Source: Lachnospiraceae bacterium (GTDB lineage: Bacteria > Bacillota > Clostridia > Lachnospirales > Lachnospiraceae). From it: a stretch of DNA of 64,000 nucleotides. The translations under genes were made by a program, and so were the position numbers. Position 1 is the stretch's first letter. Each line of letters begins with the position of its first letter. Shown in pieces: positions 7,770 through 18,982 of this stretch. The notes under the pieces were generated by a model. The model made no database searches. It was not told the DNA's origin and was given only the letters and a program-made list of their open reading frames with translations. Where the stretch lies: the NCBI GenBank assembly GCA_017550535.1, contig JAFZOS010000101.1, positions 174,217 to 238,216 of the forward strand. Direction: 5' to 3'.

Positions 7770-8888
7770 TTACTGTAATAACTGAAGAGCCTGCTGCGGC
7801 TGTTCATTAGCCTGTGAGAGCATCGATGTTCCGGCCTGCACGAGTACCTGAAGAGTCGTGTATTCGACCATCTCATCAGCCATATCGACATCCTTTATAG
7901 TTGAATATGACTTGGTGAGGTTTTCCTCCGCTACATCAAGGTTTGAGATGGTGTTTTCAAACCTGTTCTCATACGCGCCGAGCCTTGACCTTACGGATGA
8001 TACAAATGACAAAGCCGCTTTGGTCTGATCGAGTGCCTTCTTTGCCCCTTCCTCCGTCCTTACGTCAATACCCTTAAGGCTGAGATTATCAAGTGATATT
8101 TCGGGAATTACGATATTGATCTCCTGTCCCTCAGATGCTCCGACCTGGATCTTCATTCCGCCGATACCGTTTATTTCAAGGCCTACTTTCGATACACTGT
8201 CGGGAAGTGTCGCATCCGCCCTGAGCATGAGCTTTGAACCGTCTGCATTTGTGATCGTGATCTTATCGCCGTTAACCTCAACCTTTCCGGTCGTAGGTGC
8301 TCCGTCTACGTTAAATACCACGCTGTTCTTATCAACGACTGTATTTCCATCTGCATCCGTTGTTTTGCTGAATGAGATATCATAATTCTTACCTACCGGG
8401 AAATCGGGATCGTAATCCACTACATTAAGTCCCAGTGCATTGGGATCCGTAACATACCCTTTAAGTGCCTGCTCACCGCCAAGAAGGTTCTGTCCGTTGT
8501 ACTCGGTATCCTTTGCTATCCTTTGTATTTCCTTTGTAAGCTGATCGATCTCCGACTGGATAGCTACACGGTCCTCAGTAGTATTGGTTCCGTTTGCTGC
8601 CTTTATCGACAGCTCGCTCATCCTCTGGATCATATCCTGGATCTCTCCAAGAGCACCTTCTGCCGTCTCGATAACGTTTACTGCATTGGACGCATTCTGA
8701 TTTGCCCTGTTAAGGCTCTGTATCTGAGCGCGCATCCTGTTCGAGATCGCCATGCCTGCCGGATTATCCTTGGCTTTGTTGATCTTATAGCCGCTTGACA
8801 GTTTTCTTGTAGAATCCGACTGCCTTGTCTCGTTGTTCTTAAGTACGTTCCCCGCTATCATTGCCTGAATGTTTGAATTAACCTTCAT
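7770..8888 (-). CDS. fliC: Flagellin
   Basis: 372 residues. The conserved D0/D1 N-terminus is present (MKVNSNIQAMIAGNVLKNNE, then LSSGYKINKAKDNPAGMAIS) as is the C-terminal D1/D0 region ending in QPQQALQLLQ. Between residues about 150 and 275 is a short variable surface domain rich in Asp, Gly and Val. It forms the filament after export by the flagellar type III apparatus. A clear AGGAGG lies 8 nt upstream of the ATG. Only 12 nt separate it from the large flagellar-type protein upstream, so any private promoter would lie inside that gene. Confidence 0.95.
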   Translation of the reverse strand: MKVNSNIQAMIAGNVLKNNETRQSDSTRKLSSGYKINKAKDNPAGMAISNRMRAQIQSLNRANQNASNAVNVIETAEGALGEIQDMIQRMSELSIKAANGTNTTEDRVAIQSEIDQLTKEIQRIAKDTEYNGQNLLGGEQALKGYVTDPNALGLNVVDYDPDFPVGKNYDISFSKTTDADGNTVVDKNSVVFNVDGAPTTGKVEVNGDKITITNADGSKLMLRADATLPDSVSKVGLEINGIGGMKIQVGASEGQEINIVIPEISLDNLSLKGIDVRTEEGAKKALDQTKAALSFVSSVRSRLGAYENRFENTISNLDVAEENLTKSYSTIKDVDMADEMVEYTTLQVLVQAGTSMLSQANEQPQQALQLLQ

Positions 8889-8900
8889 AACCCGTTCCTC

Positions 8901-11900
8901 CTACCTGTTTATTATACTCAAAAATGCCTTTGCCGTTTCGTAAAGGTCCGCAGAATCAACATTTGCGGCACCCTCTCCTTCTTCCCTTGCAAAATCATTA
9001 AGGTCAAGTTTATCGCTCCTGACAAAATCAAGTTCCTTAACACTGCGGCCGTCTTTTGAAATAAGTCCGGCAAGCTCATCTTTAAGGCTCTTTAAAGAAT
9101 CAATCCCATCCTGTCTGTCGCTGGTTATATAACCCCTGCATTCCTTTCCGGTCATAAGGAATTTTGCCGCTACCCTGCCGTACTTTCCGGTATCCATCGT
9201 TGCGATCACACTTCCTTCTTCATCGGAATTGCTGACAAGCCTTAAGTTTATCGATGTCCATTCACCGTCTATGTTTACGGGAACCTCATAGTTCTGCTGC
9301 CTTGACAGGCTTCCCGCGATGCTTAATTCCTTATGAAGGAGCTTAAGTGCCCTTACGTCTATATCTGTGACCGAATCATCAACGGCTTCCGTAACAGCCT
9401 TAAGCGCTTCTTCAGTAAATTCGGAATAACTCTCATCCGCGCTTTCCCTGTTTACAAACTCATCCGTAAGCCTGCGTGCCGCTTTCTTTAAGCTGCTTCC
9501 GTCTTCGTCTGTTTTGCCGGCCTCTTTCATAAGCGTCTTATAGGCAGAGCCCCTGTTCATCATAAGGGCATTGGCGGCAAGGAGATTATTGACCGTTACG
9601 GGCTGGTTAAAGTCCTTAAGCATTTCGATGACTTTATCATCGACTGCCCTTGCCTCGTTCACGGCCTTCATATCTTCTTTTAACTGCTCGTTTATTGATT
9701 CTTCCTTATCATATACATCTATTATCTGTGATGCGAAAGCTTCAAGCGGTTTATCAAGGTCAAGTCCCGCATTAAGTATCGTATCGGGATCAAGCTTTTG
9801 AAGCACTTCATTCGCAAGGCTTGAAAGGAAATCCGCTCTTCCCGCAAAGCCCGAATCTATCTGGCCTGAGATCGACGTTCCCTTTACGTTTAGTGATTCA
9901 AGTCCGCCGAATCCATCATTAACGGATACATCCATACCCTTAGCCCTGTTGCTCCTTGAAGCGCTGAGTAGGTTCCTGAGTGTCGGCTCCGCACCGCTTG
10001 ACAATACATTGCCGATGAGTTTTCCGTCACTCTTTTCAATCTGGCGGAACAGCCTGTAAACACCGATGAAGGCTGACTTTTCACGTTCATTTATCTCGTT
10101 TTTATCTTCAAGCTTCCTTAAGAATCGGCTGTATCTCTCCGCCTTCCCGGCATCGGGCGTTTCCTCAAGCTGCTTCATAAGATCGTAGATATTTGTATCT
10201 ATCGGGTTGTCGCCGCTGCGTATAAGCTCAAGTGTCTTTGCGGGGGTCATAAGCTCCATGACACGCTCAACCGCCCTGTCGGCTTCCCTTACCCTGCTTA
10301 TCGTTTCGGGATTTATCTCGGTTTCCGAATAACCCAGTATCCGAACCGCTTTTCTGTTTATATCGTTAAGTTCGAAGCCGTTGTCCTTAAGTATGTCATC
10401 CACGTTGCCAAACGCCTTGCGGATGCTGTCGCCCATATCGGCCCTCGGTGCCGTCATAAGTGTCTCATATGATTTATCGGCCCTTGCATATGCCGCCTTA
10501 AGCGCATCTCCCTGCTCGGTTAAATTCCTTGCGGTAAAGTCATCCGATCCCGTATTTACCCTTCCGAGTATCTCGGCCGGCACCGTACGCAGTTTCGTGA
10601 ATACATCCGTTGTCTGCTTAAACAGGTCTATTTTATCGTCAAGTATCTTAACCGATCCGTCCGAAGCCCTCTCATCCGTGCTTAAAAGGAACGGTTCGTA
10701 ATATGCCCTTTCCGCTTCCTTAAGTTCATCAACCAGCCTGCTTAAAGGTTCAAGGTCTATAGCTATTCCCTGCTTTATAAGCTTAAGGTTTGCTTCCACG
10801 CTCATCATAAGCCTGGTTTCCTCGAGCATTCGCATGGCCGATATGTTTTCAGCGGAATTCCTGTCTGTAAACTCAGGCTGCCTGCCGGACTTCTGTCCTG
10901 ACTCAGGCTTTGCTGATTCTTCATACAGGTTCTTTATGTTTAATTCCCTGCCGGATGTTACTACCCTGTTGACCGCATCTTCGGTTATAGCATTAACCTC
11001 ATCCTGTATCCTTGCCGCGGTAATATGATCCGGCTCCGCTTTATCGATGCTGCCGTTTATCGGTGCCTTGCCGTCATTTATTGCGACTGCGGAGATATTT
11101 ATTATATCTTCTCCGGAAAGCGGAAGTTCAAGGTTATTTAACCTGTCAAGAAAACTTATTGCCTTTTCTGTTATAGGAAGCCCGCTCTTTATTATCCATT
11201 CGGCTTCCGCCATCGTATCATCGTTAACGGTAAGCCCTGCGCGGTCTATTATGCCTTCGACCTGACCGCGGATCTGCTCCATATCAAAGACATCGGCCTT
11301 CTTCGCATAATAACCTTCAGTCGAGTCCATGTAGTAGCCTTTGGCCTGCCTGCCGTTTCCGGTCCCGGCACTGTACTCTGCCTTGTACAGGTTGGCTATG
11401 GTCGGCTCAAGCCCGTTTATCACCATATATTTCTTGACATCATCCGATAAGGATGTGATGCCTGCTGCCTTTGCCATGGCATCCGAAATGCCTTTTACGT
11501 TTTCCTCATTTACGGGAAGATCGTTTTTATTGAATATCTCCCTTAGCTGCTCGGCTGCTATGTCACCGCCCGCTATGGCAGATATCTGATCATTTGTAAG
11601 GTCGTCGTTATATCCCGCGATTATGGTTCCCGACTGTGCGAGCTTCGCCTTCATCTTATCAAGCGACGTAACATGCGTCTCTATGTCGGAATCCGTTGCG
11701 GATATCCCTTCTTCCTGTAATTTGGCATAATCTTCTGCTGACATAGAATTAGACATTACTGCCATGTAGTTTCTCTGTAAGGCGATATCCTTATGCCCCG
11801 CATCCTGCATTACGTCCTCGGCAGATTTGAGTTCTCCCATTCCGTAAGCAGCGTTATCCGTAACTGTGCCAGAAATGTCTAATGTAAATCCTCCCATCCG

Positions 11901-12011
11901 GTCAGCTATCCTTGCCGGCCCCTTCTGCTGGGAGGTACCGTATGAAATTTTTTCCATGTCAACATTCCGATCGTGGTGTAAACTGTTTTCTATCTTCATA
12001 GTCATCTCCAC
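8901..12011 (-). CDS. Large helical-repeat protein with possible FliK-like C-terminus, flagellin-linked
   Basis: 1036 residues, soluble, no signal peptide. Repeated helical units share a pattern of Leu/Ile, a Gly or Asp turn, then [IV]-x2-NL-x2-A: for example INGLEPTIANLYKA, SSGAEPTLRNLLSA and FNQPVTVNNLLAAN. The C-terminal 150 residues contain YEVPVNIDGEWTSINLRLV and GKYGRVAAKFLMTG followed by predicted helices, which resembles the hook-length-control (FliK) C-terminal domain in layout. I recall Lachnospiraceae proteins of this kind under DUF6240 but cannot confirm it. Its position directly upstream of flagellin supports a flagellar role, such as hook or filament export control. Known FliK proteins are usually 350-650 residues, so this would be an enlarged form. 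Confidence 0.5.
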   Translation of the reverse strand: MEMTMKIENSLHHDRNVDMEKISYGTSQQKGPARIADRMGGFTLDISGTVTDNAAYGMGELKSAEDVMQDAGHKDIALQRNYMAVMSNSMSAEDYAKLQEEGISATDSDIETHVTSLDKMKAKLAQSGTIIAGYNDDLTNDQISAIAGGDIAAEQLREIFNKNDLPVNEENVKGISDAMAKAAGITSLSDDVKKYMVINGLEPTIANLYKAEYSAGTGNGRQAKGYYMDSTEGYYAKKADVFDMEQIRGQVEGIIDRAGLTVNDDTMAEAEWIIKSGLPITEKAISFLDRLNNLELPLSGEDIINISAVAINDGKAPINGSIDKAEPDHITAARIQDEVNAITEDAVNRVVTSGRELNIKNLYEESAKPESGQKSGRQPEFTDRNSAENISAMRMLEETRLMMSVEANLKLIKQGIAIDLEPLSRLVDELKEAERAYYEPFLLSTDERASDGSVKILDDKIDLFKQTTDVFTKLRTVPAEILGRVNTGSDDFTARNLTEQGDALKAAYARADKSYETLMTAPRADMGDSIRKAFGNVDDILKDNGFELNDINRKAVRILGYSETEINPETISRVREADRAVERVMELMTPAKTLELIRSGDNPIDTNIYDLMKQLEETPDAGKAERYSRFLRKLEDKNEINEREKSAFIGVYRLFRQIEKSDGKLIGNVLSSGAEPTLRNLLSASRSNRAKGMDVSVNDGFGGLESLNVKGTSISGQIDSGFAGRADFLSSLANEVLQKLDPDTILNAGLDLDKPLEAFASQIIDVYDKEESINEQLKEDMKAVNEARAVDDKVIEMLKDFNQPVTVNNLLAANALMMNRGSAYKTLMKEAGKTDEDGSSLKKAARRLTDEFVNRESADESYSEFTEEALKAVTEAVDDSVTDIDVRALKLLHKELSIAGSLSRQQNYEVPVNIDGEWTSINLRLVSNSDEEGSVIATMDTGKYGRVAAKFLMTGKECRGYITSDRQDGIDSLKSLKDELAGLISKDGRSVKELDFVRSDKLDLNDFAREEGEGAANVDSADLYETAKAFLSIINR

Positions 12012-12035
12012 GTGAATGTTTTCTTAGCTGATATT

Positions 12036-12064
12036 TATTTCGGACAGATAAGCGTTTTACTTAA
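12036..12064 (-). promoter_or_regulatory. Possible sigma-28-type promoter for the flagellar genes
   Basis: On the minus strand TTAA (12061-12064) lies 17 nt before CCGAAATA (12036-12043). This resembles the Gram-positive sigma-D pattern TAAA-N14-16-GCCGATAT but is imperfect at both boxes and in spacing. It lies 25 nt upstream of the large flagellar gene, which is where such a promoter would be expected. Confidence 0.3.
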
Positions 12065-12080
12065 CCCTTAATGATCAAAT

Positions 12081-12188
12081 GGGATTCAGACACGGGGACG
12101 GTTCTTCCGTCTGGTTTTGCCGGCAAAACCAGACGGAAGAACCGTCCCCATGTCTGAATCCCAATGACTCGCCGCCCCCATGTCTGAA
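12081..12188. repeat. 82-nt near-perfect palindrome (REP-like element) with partial extra copy
   Basis: Positions 12081-12162 form a palindrome centred between 12121 and 12122, with one mismatch (12093 against 12150). Each arm contains GGGGACGGTTCTTCCGTCTG, a core I recognise as common in extragenic repeats of Clostridia. A truncated extra half-unit follows at 12175-12188 (CCCCATGTCTGAA). It sits between the glgB stop and the flagellar promoter region. In RNA it would fold into a very stable hairpin that could end or protect the glgB transcript. No tyrosine transposase of the RAYT type is in the window. Confidence 0.85.
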
Positions 12189-12192
12189 AAAA

Positions 12193-14106
<1,914 letters not shown>

Positions 14107-14134
14107 AACATAACCCTCCCGGTTGATCAATTTA

Positions 14135-17100
14135 TCAAACTATGAAATCCTTCTCACGTAATATGATGTAGTCATCGTCATCGTATCTCTTGGACAGCAG
14201 CACATCCACGAAATGGGACATGTTTTTCTTGTCAACATGCTTTATCGCGTTATCGACGATTTCCCTGACCTCTTCAAGAGTCACTATATGGTCAAGCGTC
14301 TGCATATCTCCGATACGCCTGTACAGTGCAAGCACTCCCATCTCATCGATCGCGTATTCCTTCTCACGTGCATAGCCCTTTCCGTAGGCAACAAGATCGT
14401 CCGTAGTGAAATCCTGGAGCTCAATGCGCGAATTGAATACCCTGTCAAAAATATCCTTTGATGCATTGATAAGTTTGGTAACCCCTGCGGTGTCGCCTTC
14501 CATCACAACAAGTACCGGCTCCGTTTCAAGTTCCAGAGCTTCGGCAACTATACGTGCGGATGAAGGTGTAAGGCCTTCCGAATTTTCTATGATAAGAGCT
14601 CCGTGCCTTAACTTTTTGATGGTAAGAGGTATATCCTTTTTATTCAGCGCTTCACCGGATATTTTGGCTACCTTACCCTTGAATCCGTCTTCAAGAGACT
14701 GCATGACCTTAACGACGTCTATTGCTATCGAACGCCTTCCGGATGCTTCCGTACCCATGACGAGTACGTTGCCCTTGGAAGGATCCATGTCTATATTGTC
14801 AATTGAATTGACTATCTGTGCTTTCAGCCATTCGATACCTTCGAACCTTCCGAAGACAAGCTGTTCCTCCTTATCAAAATCACGCTTGCTGACAGGAGCC
14901 TTTTCGAGCTTCATATAGCTGGGATGTTTCTTCTTTGATCTATCCCTCGGTTCATCGTTCTCTTCGTCTTCGGTTTCGATCCCCGCTTCGTAATTTGCCC
15001 TTGCTATATCATCAAGCGGAAGATCGTTGGTCTTCATTATCCCGTCAAGGCCTTCCGGCTGTTCGATGACTTCTATCTCCTCGACCTCGCCGTAATCCTC
15101 CAGGCTCTCATAAGGGTATTCCGGAAGCTCGGAAGTCACCTCAAACGCAGCCTTCCTTGCAGCTTCCTCATCCTCTGAATAAGTAAGCTCTTCCTCCGGG
15201 GCATCGCTTTTAAGTCCGGCTTTTTCATCTCCGAATACTTCTTCCTCGGAATCCTCTATGTTCATTATCTCCTGGAAATAAATATCATTGCCCGAACCAG
15301 GATCCGTATTGTTTAAATAGTCGAATTCACCCTTCGTTACCGCAACGGATACATCTATTTTTGCAGGATCGAAATCCATATCGGCATGCGGATCATAGCT
15401 TATTTCCATGGTGCTGTAATCAACTTCCGCTTCTTCTGATCCTTCTTCCCCGGATTCTTCTTCAGGTACTTCCTTCCAGGGTGTTTTAACCTTTGTTTTA
15501 TTTTCGGCCGGCTCCTCCTGCTGTTCCTCTTCGGGTTCTTCTACGGGCTCCGATTCAGATACGTTTTCTTCTTCCTCAGGTTCTTCTTCTGCCGGTTCCC
15601 CTTCGGGTATACTTTCTTCTTCAGGCTCCTCTTCTGCCGGCTCCTCTTCGGGTATACTCTCTTCTTCAGGCTCCTCTTCTACAGGTTCTTCCTCCGGTTC
15701 TTCGTCAGGAATATCCTCGTCTTCGGGTTCTTCGTCTACGGGTTCCTCTTCGGATATGTTTTCTTCTTCAGGTTCTTCTTCTGCAGGCTCCTCCTCGGGA
15801 ATACTCTCTTCCTTAAGTTCCTCTTCTGTGGATTCCTCTTCGGGTTCCTCCTCTGCCGATCCTTCTATGGAAGTTTCTTCCTCCTCAGGCTCTTCTTCGG
15901 GCTCCGATTCGGGTTCAATTTCTTCTTCGGATTCTTCTTCTGCAGGCTCCAATATCTCTTCCTCTGTTATTTCCTCTTCGGCCGCCTCTTCATTAATTAC
16001 CTCATCCTCAACTGTCTCGTTTTCAATTACTTCCTCTTCGGCCGCTTCTTCTTCAATTACTTCCTCTTCGACAGCCTCTTCCCTGACTTCCTCCTCCTCG
16101 GGCTTCTTCGCAAAATCCGGCCCGTCATAAGCCTGTTCTATCTCATCGACGGGAAGCGGAATGGATATCGATGCAGGCTTTACTTCACTGCCCGCGGGTG
16201 ATGAACGGTACGGCTTGAACACCGGCTCTATCTCCGGCATGTCTCCCATATCTGCGCCTGTCACAACCCTCGGAGGCGTAGGCCTTGCTATATCGTCGAT
16301 CTCAGGCAGCACACCCTTAAGCTGCGCCATTATGTCACTGGTCCAGATAAGCGATTTTTCCTTTGCCTCCTGGATCCTCTTTTCTTCGCTCTCCCTCTTT
16401 TTGTCTTCCCAGCCTTTATATATGCTGTCAAGGTCGTCCCTGTATATCTCGTCGTCTTCCGCAAGATCCCCTTCATCCTCAGCGTCCGTATCTGCAGGCG
16501 CCGCTTCCGTTCCAGGGCTTTCATATTCTGCGGCAGGAACCTCAGGTGTCTCGGGAGTTTCCTGTATTTCATGCTCATCATGACCCATAATGGCTTCCAT
16601 TACCGCCGCATCTTCTTCGGAAGGGGTCAATTCTTCCGATGCGCTGTATTCACCCGTATGGCCTGCAGATTCCGTATGATCATCTGCTCCGCCCGCAGGT
16701 GCCGCATTATACGTTCCGGCCTTAACAAATTCATTACCTGCCGGCATAAACGTGGTTATCTGTACATCCTCTTCCTTGCCCGGAACATCATCAAGCTCAT
16801 TTTCCGACGGATTTATCTCGCTTACCATTATGACGGGACCGTTTCCGTCATTTACTCCCATATCACCTGTTACTCCCACATCACCTGTGGAACCCGGGAT
16901 ATCCATTGTACTGTTCTCATATAAGCGGTCATACGATTCGGGATCTGCGCTTAACATCACATTATCATCAAGAACCTGTGCATCCTCGCGCTCGAAGAAC
17001 TTCTTTATATTTTCCGACAGACCGTTCTGAAGGTCCATGGTATTATACATGCCGACATTGACCGGCTGAACCTGTATGGAATCAATCTCTGACGTGGTAA

Positions 17101-18010
17101 GCATCTGTGCCGTACGCTGCGACGATGACGAAACCGGCTCGGCAGTTATCTGCATATCCTGACCCTGCTGCATTGATACAGGTTCCTGCGGCCGTTCCTG
17201 CATATACATCTGGCCCGGTTCCTGCATCGGCTGGGCGCCCATATATGAACCGCCGTATCCTGCACCATATGACGGCTGCATTGACTGCTGTATAGGCGGC
17301 TGCATCGGAATCTGCTGCGGATTGCCTGCCTGCGGATCCGTATCGTATATCTGCTGTACGGGCGTCTGCCCCATATTCATGAACTTGTCATTTATAGGCT
17401 CCTGACGACCTTCATACTTAAGCTGCTGCTCCTTTGAAAGCCTGGTATGCTGCATCTTAAGATCCATTGCCTGCTTAACATACCTGCCGTCGCCAAACCA
17501 TAAAATAAGCTCGTCACATTCCTGAACGCAACGAGTCTCCTGACCTGTTTTATGATACAGGTATGCAAGCTCATAGGCCCACCTTTCCCTGTAATCCCTT
17601 TTTTTGAACTCCTCCAATACCTCTATGCGCTCCTCAAGCGAAACATCAAGGGCCTCATAAAGCTTATAAAGCAGTATATACTTACCGGTATCCTCGGGTG
17701 CAAGCCTTACATACTCCTCATATAATTCCTTAGCCTGCAGAACATCATTAAGCTTGATCGCAAGTTCACACAATGCATATACTATCGTCCTGCCGCCCGG
17801 ATACCTGTCATAAGCAAGGAACAGAATATCCCTTGCTTCCTCATACTTTTTGTTTATCTTATATACTTCACTGACGGTGCAGAGCATGGACACGCTCCTC
17901 ACCTTACGCCAGTCAATGGTGTCGGCTATGTTCATAGCCTCGGCGTATCTCCGCTCACTTATCAGCGTTTTTATCTGATCGGCACATACCTGGTATTCAT
18001 ACTTATCCAA
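14135..18010 (-). CDS. TPR / acidic low-complexity / degenerate AAA-like protein
   Basis: 1291 residues. Residues 1-210 form TPR-like helical pairs (AKELYEEYVRLAPEDTGKYI and similar). Then comes a Gln/Met/Pro-rich linker, followed by about 350 residues dominated by Glu with EEEPEEE-type repeats. The last 250 residues look like an AAA+ fold: GRFEGIEWLKAQI, a P-loop position reading MGTEASGRRS (Lys replaced by Arg) and a Walker B position ALIIENSEG lacking the acidic pair. ATP hydrolysis is therefore doubtful. No signal peptide or membrane segment. A TTG start at 18010 is favoured because GAGG lies 8 nt before it; a GTG at 18019 lacks a site. Function unknown; a scaffold or adaptor is possible. 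Confidence 0.6.
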   Translation of the reverse strand: MDKYEYQVCADQIKTLISERRYAEAMNIADTIDWRKVRSVSMLCTVSEVYKINKKYEEARDILFLAYDRYPGGRTIVYALCELAIKLNDVLQAKELYEEYVRLAPEDTGKYILLYKLYEALDVSLEERIEVLEEFKKRDYRERWAYELAYLYHKTGQETRCVQECDELILWFGDGRYVKQAMDLKMQHTRLSKEQQLKYEGRQEPINDKFMNMGQTPVQQIYDTDPQAGNPQQIPMQPPIQQSMQPSYGAGYGGSYMGAQPMQEPGQMYMQERPQEPVSMQQGQDMQITAEPVSSSSQRTAQMLTTSEIDSIQVQPVNVGMYNTMDLQNGLSENIKKFFEREDAQVLDDNVMLSADPESYDRLYENSTMDIPGSTGDVGVTGDMGVNDGNGPVIMVSEINPSENELDDVPGKEEDVQITTFMPAGNEFVKAGTYNAAPAGGADDHTESAGHTGEYSASEELTPSEEDAAVMEAIMGHDEHEIQETPETPEVPAAEYESPGTEAAPADTDAEDEGDLAEDDEIYRDDLDSIYKGWEDKKRESEEKRIQEAKEKSLIWTSDIMAQLKGVLPEIDDIARPTPPRVVTGADMGDMPEIEPVFKPYRSSPAGSEVKPASISIPLPVDEIEQAYDGPDFAKKPEEEEVREEAVEEEVIEEEAAEEEVIENETVEDEVINEEAAEEEITEEEILEPAEEESEEEIEPESEPEEEPEEEETSIEGSAEEEPEEESTEEELKEESIPEEEPAEEEPEEENISEEEPVDEEPEDEDIPDEEPEEEPVEEEPEEESIPEEEPAEEEPEEESIPEGEPAEEEPEEEENVSESEPVEEPEEEQQEEPAENKTKVKTPWKEVPEEESGEEGSEEAEVDYSTMEISYDPHADMDFDPAKIDVSVAVTKGEFDYLNNTDPGSGNDIYFQEIMNIEDSEEEVFGDEKAGLKSDAPEEELTYSEDEEAARKAAFEVTSELPEYPYESLEDYGEVEEIEVIEQPEGLDGIMKTNDLPLDDIARANYEAGIETEDEENDEPRDRSKKKHPSYMKLEKAPVSKRDFDKEEQLVFGRFEGIEWLKAQIVNSIDNIDMDPSKGNVLVMGTEASGRRSIAIDVVKVMQSLEDGFKGKVAKISGEALNKKDIPLTIKKLRHGALIIENSEGLTPSSARIVAEALELETEPVLVVMEGDTAGVTKLINASKDIFDRVFNSRIELQDFTTDDLVAYGKGYAREKEYAIDEMGVLALYRRIGDMQTLDHIVTLEEVREIVDNAIKHVDKKNMSHFVDVLLSKRYDDDDYIILREKDFIV

Positions 18011-18029
18011 CGTTTTCACCTCATATAAA

Positions 18030-18081
18030 TCAACTGTTCACGGCAGGTTTAAAATGTATTTTCAGGCAGCTGAACAGTTGA
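18030..18081. repeat. Nested inverted repeat upstream of the TPR/AAA gene
   Basis: An 11-bp perfect inverted repeat (18030-18040 TCAACTGTTCA with 18071-18081) flanks a smaller AAAAT/ATTTT palindrome at 18051-18062. It lies between the rsmA stop and the start of the leftward TPR/AAA gene, ending 20 nt before that start. No T-run follows the stem on the minus strand, so a regulatory hairpin or operator is more likely than a terminator. Confidence 0.5.
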
Positions 18082-18121
18082 GCACATTCGGTCTTAAGTT
18101 TATCATAGACATGGTGCATTG

Positions 18122-18982
18122 TCAAAAAGTCAGAAGGTCCGACAGAGCCGCAAATTCCTCAAGGCTCAGCGCCTCTCCCCTTATTGTCTCAGGCAGGTTC
18201 ATGCTGCTTAAAGCATCCGTTATATCCTGCTTTGAAAAGGTAAGTCCACCCGAGTTTGCGATACTGTTAACAAGTGTTTTCCTTCGCTGATTAAATGCTG
18301 CCCTTATAAGCTTAAACATCAACTCCCCGTCCTTTACTTTTACGACGGGAGAATCATACACATCAAGGCATATGACTGCCGATCCCACTTTGGGCCGCGG
18401 GATAAAACAGTTTGGCGGTACATTCGCAACGATACGCGGATCGGAATAATACTTAACCGCCAGGCTCAAAGCTCCGTAATCCTTGCTCCCCGGCTCCGCC
18501 TGCATACGCTGTGCCACTTCCTTCTGGACCATTACGGTTATGCCTTTAAGGGGCAGGTGATTCTCAAGCAGAGTCATGACTATCGGCGTCGTTATATAAT
18601 ACGGCAGATTTGCGACAACCTTGGCAGGTTTTCCGCCGTTTTCCTTATTGATAAGTCCTGCCAGATCGACCTTAAGGATATCTTCGTTTATTACCGTTAC
18701 GTTATCATAATCCTTAAGCGTTTCGTTAAGGATCGGGATAAGATCCCTGTCTATCTCAACGGCCGTTACCTTTCCTGCCCTCTCACACAGGCACTGTGTC
18801 ATGGAGCCTATTCCCGGACCTATCTCTATTACATAATCATCCTTTTTAATATCTGCGGCATCCACTATCTTATCAAGCACATGCGCATCAATTAAAAAAT
18901 TCTGTCCGAACCGCTTGCGGAACGAAAAATCATGTTTTTTTATGATATCTATGGTATTTCCCGCACTTGCAACCCTATCCAT
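18122..18982 (-). CDS. rsmA: 16S rRNA (adenine1518/1519-N6)-dimethyltransferase
   Basis: 286 residues, normal length. The N-terminal Rossmann fold has the SAM motif VIEIGPGIGSMTQCL, the acidic VTAVEIDRDL, and the catalytic NLPYYITTP motif (NLPY is diagnostic for KsgA/RsmA). The enzyme dimethylates two adenines at the 3' end of 16S rRNA during small-subunit maturation. It overlaps the end of tatD by 8 nt, the usual tatD-rsmA arrangement in Firmicutes (often with rnmV between, absent here). Confidence 0.96.
   Translation of the reverse strand: MDRVASAGNTIDIIKKHDFSFRKRFGQNFLIDAHVLDKIVDAADIKKDDYVIEIGPGIGSMTQCLCERAGKVTAVEIDRDLIPILNETLKDYDNVTVINEDILKVDLAGLINKENGGKPAKVVANLPYYITTPIVMTLLENHLPLKGITVMVQKEVAQRMQAEPGSKDYGALSLAVKYYSDPRIVANVPPNCFIPRPKVGSAVICLDVYDSPVVKVKDGELMFKLIRAAFNQRRKTLVNSIANSGGLTFSKQDITDALSSMNLPETIRGEALSLEEFAALSDLLTF

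Noticed and set aside
12081..12188. Insertion sequence or CRISPR repeat
   Set aside because: No transposase, target duplication or spacer pattern; it is a single palindrome with a partial half-copy.
15493..16583. Long plus-strand open frames opposite the acidic region of the TPR/AAA gene
   Set aside because: They are Ser/Pro/Leu-rich mirror readings of GAA/GAG-rich codons, have no ribosome sites, and fall within an intact gene on the other strand.
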